Assembly: GCF_002217355.1 (NCBI RefSeq)
Contig: NZ_MUHA01000017.1
Coordinates: 62,001 to 126,000 of the forward strand
Length of the DNA stretch: 64,000 nt
Source of the DNA: Flavobacterium oncorhynchi
Lineage (GTDB): Bacteria; Bacteroidota; Bacteroidia; Flavobacteriales; Flavobacteriaceae
Reading direction: 5' to 3'
The notes under the pieces were generated by a model. That model was not told the DNA's origin. It saw nothing but the letters and a program-made list of their open reading frames with translations, and did not search any database. The translations under genes and the position numbers were made by a program. Of this stretch, positions 8,475 to 16,885 are shown one piece after another (the stretch's first letter is position 1; every line of letters begins with the position of its first letter).

Positions 8475-9053
8475 TTACTCTTTCCAAATTTTTACATTAA
8501 GATTATTTTTCAAGAAGTATATAATATTTCCCCATCCTTCTTGATTTGGTGCGTTATATCCCCAAATTTGATCTACTTCTTTTTCAAGTTTTTCTATTGC
8601 ATTGCGATAATTTTTCCGAATTTGAGATTTTTCTTCAGAAGAATATTTCTCGAATTTTTCTTTATTTTTAATAAATCGATAGTGTCCCTCCAGAAAATTA
8701 ATTACATCACAATAGTCTTGGTCATTCTTTGTAAAGTCTGTTTCCTCAGGAAATAAATGGATTGTTTTTTCGACAAGCTTGGCTACATTTTCTAATTGTA
8801 AACTTTTCATTGCACTTGGAATATATGGAACAATTTCCGGATAATTTCCAAAAATCTCAATTGCCCAGCCACCCGATTTCCAACAGCCAATTGTTTGAAC
8901 TCCAATAAAAATTGCGAATGCTTCGAGTGTTGTTTTATTTTTTATTTCTTCAATAGACTCTTCAATGAATATTTTATCTGAAATTTTGAACAGCGCCTCT
9001 TCTGTTTCGATTGAAATACCATTCAATATTTCTCGGATTGTTTTCTTGTTCAT
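8475..9053 (-). CDS. Cytoplasmic hypothetical protein, weakly DUF4375 (DMP19)-like
   Basis: Soluble 192-residue protein with no export signal. The middle (TLEAFAIFIGVQTIGCWKSGGWAIEIFGNYPE, here cited in outline, and PSAMKSLQLENVAKLVEKTIHLF) recalls the arrangement of DUF4375/DMP19-type proteins: a helix, a short loop with glycine, then a helix pair about residue age counts; this is a weak resemblance by eye. The C-terminal half is charged and helical with a conserved-looking WGYNAPNQEGWGN motif. It is co-transcribed with the lipoprotein that follows 4 bases later. Function unknown. Confidence 0.6.
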   Translation of the reverse strand: MNKKTIREILNGISIETEEALFKISDKIFIEESIEEIKNKTTLEAFAIFIGVQTIGCWKSGGWAIEIFGNYPEIVPYIPSAMKSLQLENVAKLVEKTIHLFPEETDFTKNDQDYCDVINFLEGHYRFIKNKEKFEKYSSEEKSQIRKNYRNAIEKLEKEVDQIWGYNAPNQEGWGNIIYFLKNNLNVKIWKE

Positions 9054-9601
9054 TTTATGATTTTATTTCTCATTTATTTTGCCCGCAAGCGAATAGCGTT
9101 ATCGAAATTTGGGCTGTAATCAAAAGTTTATTTTTCATTTAAGTAGCTGTAAAGTAATTCATAACTCATAAACATGTGTGCATAAATTTATTCAGTTTTG
9201 TTCTAAGCAACTATATTAGCTAGATGTTTTATTTGTGCTTTTACATCTTGATTTTTAGAAGCAATATATTACAAAAATAGAGTTATTTCTCGCATGTCAA
9301 AGCAATTAAATATGTTTTGATAATTTATGATGTAATATGAGAAGATCAAGTAAGGACAATAATTAAGAGAAAGATTTTACGGTGCTTTACAAAGAATGAA
9401 AAAGAGAAGAAACAAAAAGAAACTTTTGCAAATTTGTGTCTCCGTGAGCAAAATTCCATGTTTCTAAAAAAACTTTAGCGAACCTCTGTGTAAATCTCAG
9501 CGCTCTTAGCGGTAAAATAAAAGCACTTCACGATAAAACTCCCACCCAAAATTTCACACAAAAAACATTGAAAATTAAACTTCAAACAGAACTTTATTCC
9601 T
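9054..9601. other. Non-coding stretch upstream of lpdA
   Basis: No credible gene on either strand. At 9080-9165 the minus strand has ACAGCTACTTAAATG and CGATAACGC, a faint match to the 3' elements A-D. At 9470-9525 there is an AT-rich copy of the dispersed motif ending CTCTTAGCGGTAAA, like the repeats found at 51.7 and 54.6 kb. Confidence 0.4.
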
Positions 9602-9609
9602 TAATTTTG
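9602..9609 (+). promoter_or_regulatory. Candidate -7 box of lpdA
   Basis: TAATTTTG matches the Bacteroidota -7 consensus TAnnTTTG, 28 bases before the lpdA start codon. No good -33 TTG at the expected distance, so this is a modest call. Confidence 0.4.
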
Positions 9610-9636
9610 TAACCGCTAAAATAAAAACAAAATACT

Positions 9637-11040
9637 ATGAGTTCATTTGACGTAGTCATTATAGGTTCAGGTCCTGGAGGATATGTATCAGCAATTCGTT
9701 GCGCACAATTAGGTTTCAAAACTGCAATTGTAGAAAAATATAATTCATTAGGCGGAACTTGCCTTAACGTAGGTTGTATTCCTTCAAAAGCATTATTAGC
9801 TTCTTCTCACCATTATGCAGAAATTAAACATTTCGCAGATCACGGAATTGAAGTTTCTGGCGATGTAAAGATCAATTTAGAAAAAATGATCGCCCGCAAA
9901 CAAGCCGTTGTAGATCAAACTTCAGGTGGTGTGAACTATTTAATGGATAAAAATAAAATTACTGTTTTTAATGGTTTAGGTTCTTTTGTAGACGCAACAC
10001 ATATTTCAGTTGCAAAAGCAGACGGAACATCTGAAACTATTGAAGCAAAATATACTGTAATTGCTACAGGATCAAAACCATCTTCTTTACCATTTATCAA
10101 AATTGATAAAGAAAGAATCATCACTTCTACGGAAGCTTTGGCTTTAAAAGAAGTTCCAAAACACTTAGTCATTATTGGCGGCGGTGTTATCGGAATTGAG
10201 CTTGGACAAGTTTATCTTCGTTTAGGAGCGCAGGTTTCTGTAGTTGAATTCATGGACAGAATTATTCCTGGAATGGATGGTTCGCTTTCAAAAGAATTAA
10301 CTAAAGTGTTGAAAAAACAAGGAATGAAATTCTACGTTTCTCACAAAGTAAAATCAGTAGAAAGAAATGGCGATGCTGTTACAGTTCAAGCTGAAAATGC
10401 AAAAGGAGAAACAATCACTCTTGAAGGAGATTATTCATTAGTTTCTGTTGGTCGTCGTCCTTACACAGACGGATTAAACGCTGACAAAGCTGGAGTTAAA
10501 ATTTCAGATAGAGGACAAGTTGAAGTAAATGATCATTTACAAACTAACGTTCCTAATATTTATGCGATTGGAGATGTTGTTCGTGGAGCAATGTTGGCAC
10601 ACAAAGCAGAGGAAGAAGGAACAATGGTTGCTGAAATATTAGCAGGTCAAAAACCGCATATCGATTATAACTTGATTCCTGGTGTTGTTTACACTTGGCC
10701 AGAAGTTGCTGCAGTTGGACAAACGGAAGAGCAATTGAAAGCTGCAGGAGTAGCTTACAAATCTGGAAGTTTCCCATTTAAAGCGTTAGGACGTGCAAGA
10801 GCAAGTGCTGATTTAGACGGATTCGTAAAAATCCTTGCTGACGAAAAAACAGATGAGGTATTAGGAGTTCACATGATTGGTGCTCGTACAGCTGATTTAA
10901 TTGCTGAAGCGGTTACTGCGATGGAATTTAAAGCTTCTGCTGAAGATATTTCAAGAATGAGCCATGCACACCCAACTTTTGCTGAGGCAATAAAAGAAGC
11001 AGCATTAGCAGCAACAGATAATAGAGCTTTACACGTATAA
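9637..11040 (+). CDS. lpdA: Dihydrolipoyl dehydrogenase
   Basis: E3 component of 2-oxoacid dehydrogenase complexes (pyruvate, 2-oxoglutarate, branched-chain) and of glycine cleavage; it reoxidises dihydrolipoamide with FAD and NAD+. The FAD site GSGPGG (residues 10-16), the redox disulfide C42/C47 in GGTCLNVGCIPSK, the NAD-binding GGGVIGIELG and the C-terminal dimer motif HAHPTF with His445 and Glu450 are all present. The length of 467 residues is standard. It stands apart from E1/E2 genes, as is common in Flavobacterium, so it likely serves several complexes. An intrinsic terminator follows. Confidence 0.97.
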   Translation: MSSFDVVIIGSGPGGYVSAIRCAQLGFKTAIVEKYNSLGGTCLNVGCIPSKALLASSHHYAEIKHFADHGIEVSGDVKINLEKMIARKQAVVDQTSGGVNYLMDKNKITVFNGLGSFVDATHISVAKADGTSETIEAKYTVIATGSKPSSLPFIKIDKERIITSTEALALKEVPKHLVIIGGGVIGIELGQVYLRLGAQVSVVEFMDRIIPGMDGSLSKELTKVLKKQGMKFYVSHKVKSVERNGDAVTVQAENAKGETITLEGDYSLVSVGRRPYTDGLNADKAGVKISDRGQVEVNDHLQTNVPNIYAIGDVVRGAMLAHKAEEEGTMVAEILAGQKPHIDYNLIPGVVYTWPEVAAVGQTEEQLKAAGVAYKSGSFPFKALGRARASADLDGFVKILADEKTDEVLGVHMIGARTADLIAEAVTAMEFKASAEDISRMSHAHPTFAEAIKEAALAATDNRALHV

Positions 11041-11062
11041 TTTTTTACGTATAAATATATTT

Positions 11063-11096
11063 AAACCGTCAAAAAATTAATTTTGACGGTTTTTTT
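11063..11096 (+). terminator. Intrinsic terminator of lpdA
   Basis: Perfect 12-bp arms AAACCGTCAAAA and complement around a 6-base loop, then T run. The T run touches the stop codon of the convergent gene at 11095. Confidence 0.85.
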
Positions 11097-11748
11097 ATTG
11101 CCTCATTATTTTAAAAGTATAATAAGTTTCTTTGTTTTTCATGTAAACACTATAAGCACCTTCAGCTTCATTGTAGATTCTGTAAAGGTATTTGTCACCT
11201 TTAAGACTTAAATTTTTTCGAGATAAATTATTACTCTCTATAAACTCTAATTCAAATTCACAATTGCTTTTTTGTTTAAAATGCAGTTTTGAAAAAGTAT
11301 CGTCGCTGAATTTTTCTATCCATAAATTATCATTTATAGTTACTTCTACTTTATTGCCGTCGTTTTCATAATAATAGTATTGTGCGGCTTTTTCAAAACT
11401 ATTGCATTGTTCTCTAGAAATGTTTTCTATTGGTTTCTCAGTTTGCATTGACCAACTGCTTTTTGTTGATTCATTTGGAAAAAGAGCTACAAATTCGTTA
11501 CAGTTTTTATGCAGTCTGAAAAATATTTGCTCAAATACTTTTTTTTGAATAATGCTGTCCTTAAATTTTGATAGGTAAGGAGTAATGTGGGCATTATTTA
11601 TAGTATTGACCCTAATCTCATTATTCAAGTTTTTATTTTGAATCAATGATTTACATATTTCAATGTTTAATGAATCAACAGATTGTATAGATTGAGATTT
11701 GGAAATAGAAGTGTAAAATAAGAGAATAAAAAATAGGTAGATTTTCAT
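11095..11748 (-). CDS. Secreted hypothetical protein
   Basis: Not recognised. It has 217 residues with a Sec signal peptide (FFILLFYTSISKSQ). The mature part contains a helical first half (SLNIEICKSLIQNKNLNNEIRV) and a beta-rich second half (NKVEVTINDNLWIEKF, CEFELEFIESNNLS, YKYRIYNE-type strands). Three cysteines are spread out. It is convergent with lpdA and shares its terminator zone; no neighbour on the same strand is close enough for an operon. Confidence 0.6.
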   Translation of the reverse strand: MKIYLFFILLFYTSISKSQSIQSVDSLNIEICKSLIQNKNLNNEIRVNTINNAHITPYLSKFKDSIIQKKVFEQIFFRLHKNCNEFVALFPNESTKSSWSMQTEKPIENISREQCNSFEKAAQYYYYENDGNKVEVTINDNLWIEKFSDDTFSKLHFKQKSNCEFELEFIESNNLSRKNLSLKGDKYLYRIYNEAEGAYSVYMKNKETYYTFKIMRQ

Positions 11749-12251
11749 TTAAATAGGTTAGTTAGTATACCAAATGTAGGTTTTAGTAAGGATATTCTAA
11801 TAATATAAAAGAAACTTTTTTTGAATTTATTTTAGACGCTTTTTAATGGTCGAAAAAATATTAAGTGTCAGGGAATTTTTGTAAATTAGAGGTATAATTC
11901 TGATAATGTGTTTATTGTGATGTTTTTTTTTTCTAAAAACCAAGAATTGAATTATGCTCTATTTCTGCAAAATGCAGTGTTAAGGAGAATTGTATAAAAC
12001 TGCTGTATGCTAAGAATGATTTAAGTACCATAAAAGTCAGTAATTAGGACTATAGTGTCAAAAAAGACAAATGGGAATAAAGCATCTGGAAAGCCAAGTT
12101 TGTCAAAAAGGACGATGTTGGTATGCTCAGGGTCTCATTTTGGTCCTTTTTATTAAGGATAAATTTTTTAGATTAAAAGATGCACTTGCAGCCGGCGAAA
12201 GTTTAAGATATAAGTATTCTTTCGAGTGAAACATGAAGAAAAACGAGCTGA
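11749..12251. other. Non-coding stretch with a doubtful 52-codon ORF
   Basis: No recognised gene. A plus-strand ORF at 12071-12229 would encode 52 residues (starting MGIKHLESQVC, ending SLRYKYSFE) and could be a gene relic. Otherwise the stretch is AT-rich without repeats. Confidence 0.35.
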
Positions 12252-12299
12252 AAAAATAAACCCGGAAGGTTTTTAAATCTTCCGGGTTTATTTTTTTTA
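12252..12299 (-). terminator. Strong terminator after the DoxX-like gene
   Basis: Perfect 17-bp stem (AAAAATAAACCCGGAAG and complement) with a 10-base loop. T/A runs lie on both sides, so it could act in both directions; on the minus strand it ends the DoxX-like gene. Confidence 0.85.
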
Positions 12300-12312
12300 G
12301 ATAAAAAACGAA

Positions 12313-12687
12313 TCAAGGAGTAAAAACAGTTTTATAATTATCCCAGTATCTGTAAATTAAGAATAAATTCCCCAAGAAAAGTAATCCAGCTATTGGCAGG
12401 CTTTCTGGAGTTAAAAAATAATTAATAAACAAGATGTTGATGGTAATGGGAAGGATCATAATATTTGCTAAAGTTACAAAGCGGCCGCTTACAAACGAAA
12501 TTCCGCAAAGCAATTCAACTGTTTTAGCCAATGGAAGCAAGTACGTTGAAGCAACTAACCCCATATTAAACGCCTTAAAGTTGCCAGTCGTTTCTGGCTC
12601 TGGAGCCAGCTTAAAGAAAAATGAAATGGAGGCAAACAGCAATAACAGGCCGATTAAAACGCGGACAATAATAGTAGCAATTTTCAT
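12313..12687 (-). CDS. DoxX-like inner-membrane protein
   Basis: Small integral membrane protein of 124 residues with four predicted membrane segments: VRVLIGLLLLFASISFFF, a segment with TYLLPLAKTVELLCGISFV, LANIMILPITINILFINYF and PIAGLLFLGNLFLIYRYW. The layout, with a first helix followed by a short loop and the ELLCG motif in the second helix, fits the DoxX/DoxD-like family. Members are linked to respiratory or redox functions, but no reaction can be assigned. The gene is alone with its own terminator. Confidence 0.75.
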   Translation of the reverse strand: MKIATIIVRVLIGLLLLFASISFFFKLAPEPETTGNFKAFNMGLVASTYLLPLAKTVELLCGISFVSGRFVTLANIMILPITINILFINYFLTPESLPIAGLLFLGNLFLIYRYWDNYKTVFTP

Positions 12688-12897
12688 AATACTTAAGATT
12701 TTAAAAGGTTAAAATGATATAATTTATGTGCTGAAAATGCAAAATCTATATTCCCCAAATAAAGTTGTATGCGTAATAAAATAAGACTTTATTGAGGATT
12801 TAATAATTAGTATTATTCTGTTTTTGAGATTAATTTAATGCTATATCAAATATAACGATTTTTTCATTACGAAATTGCTATTTTATTAACACTTTTC

Positions 12898-13791
12898 TTA
12901 TTTCTTTCCGTATTTTTTGTAAATAAAGAATCCTGCTATGCCGATTAGAATAAATGGCCATAAGTTGACAAAGAAAACAAAAATAGACTGCAATATAAAC
13001 CAACCGCTTTTTAAGGCATCAATAATCTGAATTCCTAGATTTGGTTTATAGTCAGAAGGATCTTTTTCGCCTGCAGTGATTTCCTGTTTTATCGTTTCAT
13101 TTTGGTATAACTGTAATGTAATTGTGCTAAAATTAACCTGATCTTCAAGCGATAAATTTTCAATTGTACTATTGTCATTTTGTTCTTTTTGATTGGCCAA
13201 TGTATTTTCGGCATCAATAACATCGTTTATTTTTTTACCCTTAGTATCAATTGCTTTTTCTATCCTTTTTTCGCTTACACTGCTTCTTTTTTGTGAAAGC
13301 TTATTAGCTAATAATTTTAATGAAACATCATCTGCTTTGATTATTCTAAAGTCCAAAAAATCGATTTGCTTTGCAATTATCTTAATTACCGTGTCCAGTT
13401 GTGTATTAGGAACTCGAATTGTAATATTGTTTTCTACTGAATACTTTGTAGTTTCAAGCGTACTGTCTTGACTGATTTTGGTTTTAATCTGATCGCGAAT
13501 ATTGCTTTGTAAATTCGTATAAGTGACAAAGCCTCCAAATTTTTGGGTGGCATTTTCAATTGCATAAGTAGATTTGACAACGTTTTTGACTTTGAATTTA
13601 ATGTCTGCCGTTCGGATAAATTTTTGCTTGCTGCCTTTCTTTTCAACCGCTGCCGATGATGAAACAGCAGTGCTGTCTGCAGCCATTTTTAAATCTGCAG
13701 ATTCACCAGAAGAATAATCTGCTTTTTTACAAGAAAATAATACTGTAATAATAATCAAGGAAGTCAATCCTAATTTTGCAATTGTTTTCAT
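12898..13791 (-). CDS. DUF4349 lipoprotein
   Basis: Lipoprotein of 297 residues: lipobox LFSC gives acylated Cys21 followed by KKAD. Residues 60-150 carry the DUF4349 pattern (IRTADIKFKVKNV, an ATQKFGGFVTYTNL motif, NITIRVPNTQLDTVI), residues 160-225 form a coiled coil (ENTLANQKEQNDNST), and residues 265-292 are a C-terminal membrane segment (WPFILIGIAGFFIYKKYG). This order, N-terminal lipid plus C-terminal helix, is usual for the family, whose function is unknown. It has a free promoter region upstream and no close neighbours. Confidence 0.85.
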   Translation of the reverse strand: MKTIAKLGLTSLIIITVLFSCKKADYSSGESADLKMAADSTAVSSSAAVEKKGSKQKFIRTADIKFKVKNVVKSTYAIENATQKFGGFVTYTNLQSNIRDQIKTKISQDSTLETTKYSVENNITIRVPNTQLDTVIKIIAKQIDFLDFRIIKADDVSLKLLANKLSQKRSSVSEKRIEKAIDTKGKKINDVIDAENTLANQKEQNDNSTIENLSLEDQVNFSTITLQLYQNETIKQEITAGEKDPSDYKPNLGIQIIDALKSGWFILQSIFVFFVNLWPFILIGIAGFFIYKKYGKK

Positions 13792-14055
13792 AAAGGTTAT
13801 ATAATTTGATTAATAAAATATGAAGTCTGTACTTCAGACTTTTTTAGCTTTAGATTAGAAGATTTATAGGATTATATAAATCGGTATAAATCTTTTAAAG
13901 TTTTTTTGCGAGTAATTTTTTAATCAAATAGCAGGAAAAGGTTTAATAATTAGCATTAATTCGATATACTAAAAAGTGTGCCAATTTTTTTTGAGGATTC
14001 TTTATATCGAAGGATTTTTTTTGTCGTAATTTTGAAACCTAAAATTCATACTTCT

Positions 14056-15342
14056 TTGAGAGTTTCAATTCATAAACATATTTCCAATCCAGCGCAATTT
14101 AAAAAACAGCTGATGAGCTGGTCACAGCAGTTTCGTGAGATCGTTTTTCTAGACAGCAATTTGTATCCGCAGGAATATTCAAGCTTTGATTTTATTTTGG
14201 CTGTAGATGCCTTTACTTCTTTAAAAACCGATTTTCAAAATGCGTTTGATGATTTAAAACAATATCAGCAGACTACCAAAGATTGGCTTTTTGGTTATCT
14301 TTCTTATGATTTGAAAAATGATATTGAAGATTTAAAATCAGATAATTTTGATGGGTTAGACTTTCCGGATTTATTTTTCTTTCAGCCAAAAAAAATATTC
14401 TTGTTGAAAGAAAATCAGCTCGAAATTCAATATTTACACCTTTGTGATGATGAAATTGAAGATGATTTTAACGAGATAATGGAAAGTCGAAAATCAGAAA
14501 TGGAGAGTTCAGCATCTTTAAAAATTGAACAGCGTATTTCCCGAGATTCATATGTTGAAAAAGTCAATAAAATGCTGCAGCATATTCATCTTGGAGATAT
14601 GTACGAAGCAAATTTTTGTATGGAATTCTACAGTGAAAATGCTGTTATAGATCCGTTAGAAAAATTTCTAAAACTAAATGAAATTTCGCAGGCGCCATTT
14701 TCAGTATTCTTTAAAAATCACAACCAATATCTACTTTCGGCTTCACCAGAACGATATCTTAAAAAAGTTGGAGAGGATATTATTTCTCAGCCGATAAAAG
14801 GAACTTCAAAGCGTTTTTCAGATCCAATCGAGGATCAAAAATCAAAAGAGTATTTGGAATCTGATGCAAAAGAACGAGCTGAAAACATTATGATTACAGA
14901 TTTGGTTCGAAACGATTTGTCACATACCGCACAAAAAGGCTCCGTAAAAGTGACGGAGTTGTGCAAAATATATTCGTTTTTGCAGGTGCATCAAATGATT
15001 TCGACGATAACTTCAAAATTAGATGCCCAATATTCACCAGTCGATGTTTTAAAAACGACTTTTCCAATGGGAAGTATGACGGGAGCGCCAAAGATTTCAG
15101 TTATGAAAATTATTGAAAATTTAGAAGAAACCAAGCGTGGCTTGTACAGCGGTGCCGTTGGTTATTTTACACCCGAAGGCAATTTTGATTTCAACGTTGT
15201 AATTAGAAGTATTTTTTATAATCAAGAGAATAAATATGTTTCTTTTTCTGTTGGAAGCGCTATAACATCACAATCAATCCCTGAAAAAGAATACGAAGAA
15301 TGTTTGCTGAAAGCTAAAGCAATGCACGAAGTTTTACAATAG
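14056..15342 (+). CDS. pabB: Chorismate-binding enzyme, aminodeoxychorismate synthase component I-like
   Basis: Converts chorismate with ammonia to 4-amino-4-deoxychorismate for folate, as the large subunit with a PabA-type amidotransferase. The chorismate-binding domain is complete: LLSASPERYL, QPIKGTSKR (the PIKGT motif typical of PabB/TrpE), ENIMITDLVRNDLS and FPMGSMTGAPK. The N-terminal 110 residues form the variable region. I place the start at the TTG at 14056, giving RVSIHKHIS, because the upstream extension to the GTG at 13978 is hydrophobic and unlike family members; this start is inference. No pabA or pabC is adjacent; tilS follows after a palindromic repeat. Confidence 0.85.
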   Translation: MRVSIHKHISNPAQFKKQLMSWSQQFREIVFLDSNLYPQEYSSFDFILAVDAFTSLKTDFQNAFDDLKQYQQTTKDWLFGYLSYDLKNDIEDLKSDNFDGLDFPDLFFFQPKKIFLLKENQLEIQYLHLCDDEIEDDFNEIMESRKSEMESSASLKIEQRISRDSYVEKVNKMLQHIHLGDMYEANFCMEFYSENAVIDPLEKFLKLNEISQAPFSVFFKNHNQYLLSASPERYLKKVGEDIISQPIKGTSKRFSDPIEDQKSKEYLESDAKERAENIMITDLVRNDLSHTAQKGSVKVTELCKIYSFLQVHQMISTITSKLDAQYSPVDVLKTTFPMGSMTGAPKISVMKIIENLEETKRGLYSGAVGYFTPEGNFDFNVVIRSIFYNQENKYVSFSVGSAITSQSIPEKEYEECLLKAKAMHEVLQ

Positions 15343-15349
15343 AGATATT

Positions 15350-15512
15350 GCCACGAATTACACGAATTTGCACTAATTATTTTTTCTTCAATTTTAGAAA
15401 AAATATAGCCACAGATTAAAGGATTAAAATGATTAAAAAAATCTGTGTAAATCTTTTTAATCTGTGGCGAAATAAAAAAAAATAATTAGTGCAAATTCGT
15501 GTAATTCGCGGC
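15350..15512. repeat. Nested palindromic repeat, GCCACGAATTACACG family
   Basis: Outer arms 15350-15385 and 15475-15512 are complementary over about 35 bp with one mismatch; inner arms 15408-15420 and 15454-15468 (GCCACAGATTAAA and complement) form a second stem. Related outer arms recur at 43544-43735 and 55269-55339. Confidence 0.8.
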
Positions 15513-15574
15513 GAAAAAGAATGCTTAACATTTCATTTAAAAATAGATCGAATTTAATTTTTTACTTTTATCAA

Positions 15575-16885
15575 ATGTTTTCAAAATTTCAAAATCATAT
15601 CGTTTCAAGATTTCCATTTTTGGTAGAAAAAAAACTTTTTCTTGCTGTGAGCGGCGGTTTAGATAGTATGGTATTGTTACATTTGTTAAAACAGCTGCCA
15701 TACGAAATTGCTGTGCTTCATTGTAATTTTCAGCTTCGCGGATTAGAAAGTTTTGGAGATCAGACTTTTGTCGGAAATTATTGTGATCAAAACAATTTAT
15801 CAGTATTTACAACTCAATTTGATACTGAAGCTTTTGCAAAAGACTATAAATTATCAACACAAGTTGCCGCTCGTGAACTTCGTTACAGTTGGTTTTATGA
15901 GCTTCTTGAAGAAAAAAACTTCGATTATATTCTAACAGCACATCATGCTGATGATAATTTGGAAACATTCATAATCAATTTGTCTCGAGGAACGGGATTA
16001 GATGGATTGAGCGGAATTCCAGAGCAAAATGATAAAATAATACGACCGCTTTTGCCTTTTTCAAGAGAAGAAATCTTGAAATATGCCGAAGAAAATAAGA
16101 TTGAATGGCGTGAGGACAGCAGTAATGCATCTAACAAATACCTGAGAAATAAAATACGCCATGATTTAGTTCCGATTTTAAAAGAACTTAATCCAAACTT
16201 TTTAAATGCTTTTCAGAAAACACAGTCATATCTGCAAGAATCTCAGGTTATGGTTGAAGATGCTTCGATTATGATTTATCAGCAGGTTGCAAACGAGGCT
16301 GGTGACGATATTCATTTCGATTTAAAAAAACTTAAAAAATTACCCAATTATAAATCTTATTTATACCAATGGCTTCATGAATTTGGTTTTTTGGCGTGGA
16401 ATGATATTTATGATTTGGTAAATGGGCAGTCGGGTAAACAAGTTTTCTCGGCGGAGTTTAGACTGCTGAAAAATAGGGATATTTTAATTTTGAGTCCCAT
16501 TTCTGAAATGTCAGAAAAGGAACAGTTTGAAATTAATGAAAACGAAAAAGAAGTTAATTTTCCCTTAAAGTTAAAGCTTTGTAACGTAGGTCACATAACA
16601 ATAGATTCAAATAGAACTATATTTGTGGACGCCGATAAAATCCAATTCCCGTTAGTTTTACGTAAATGGAATGAAGGAGATGTTTTTCATCCGTTTGGAA
16701 TGCACGGAAAATCAAAAAAAGTGAGCAAGCTTTTTAAAGATGAAAAGTTATCTCTAATTGAAAAGGAACAAACTTGGATTTTATGTTCAGATGATAAAAT
16801 AGTCTGGGTGGTTGGCATTAGACAGGATGAACGTTTTAGAATAAAAAATACCTCAAATAAAATACTTAAAATAGAACTACAATAA
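15575..16885 (+). CDS. tilS: tRNA(Ile)-lysidine synthase
   Basis: Attaches lysine to C34 of the CAU-anticodon isoleucine tRNA, changing both codon reading and charging; essential and cytoplasmic. The N-type ATP-binding PP-loop is SGGLDSM, followed by LHCNFQLRGLES and the HHADDNLET motif, and a C-terminal TilS domain with FHPFGMHGKSKKVSKLFKDEK in outline. I choose ATG 15575 (MFSKFQNH), giving 436 residues, over the ORF start at 15521 whose 18 extra residues are unlike the family. The stop codon overlaps the start of dsbD (TAATG), so the two are translationally coupled. Confidence 0.95.
   Translation: MFSKFQNHIVSRFPFLVEKKLFLAVSGGLDSMVLLHLLKQLPYEIAVLHCNFQLRGLESFGDQTFVGNYCDQNNLSVFTTQFDTEAFAKDYKLSTQVAARELRYSWFYELLEEKNFDYILTAHHADDNLETFIINLSRGTGLDGLSGIPEQNDKIIRPLLPFSREEILKYAEENKIEWREDSSNASNKYLRNKIRHDLVPILKELNPNFLNAFQKTQSYLQESQVMVEDASIMIYQQVANEAGDDIHFDLKKLKKLPNYKSYLYQWLHEFGFLAWNDIYDLVNGQSGKQVFSAEFRLLKNRDILILSPISEMSEKEQFEINENEKEVNFPLKLKLCNVGHITIDSNRTIFVDADKIQFPLVLRKWNEGDVFHPFGMHGKSKKVSKLFKDEKLSLIEKEQTWILCSDDKIVWVVGIRQDERFRIKNTSNKILKIELQ

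Noticed and set aside
8379..8756. Plus-strand 125-codon ORF across two minus-strand genes
   Set aside because: It is an antisense shadow rich in F and I, overlapping the lipoprotein and its upstream neighbour, without start signals.
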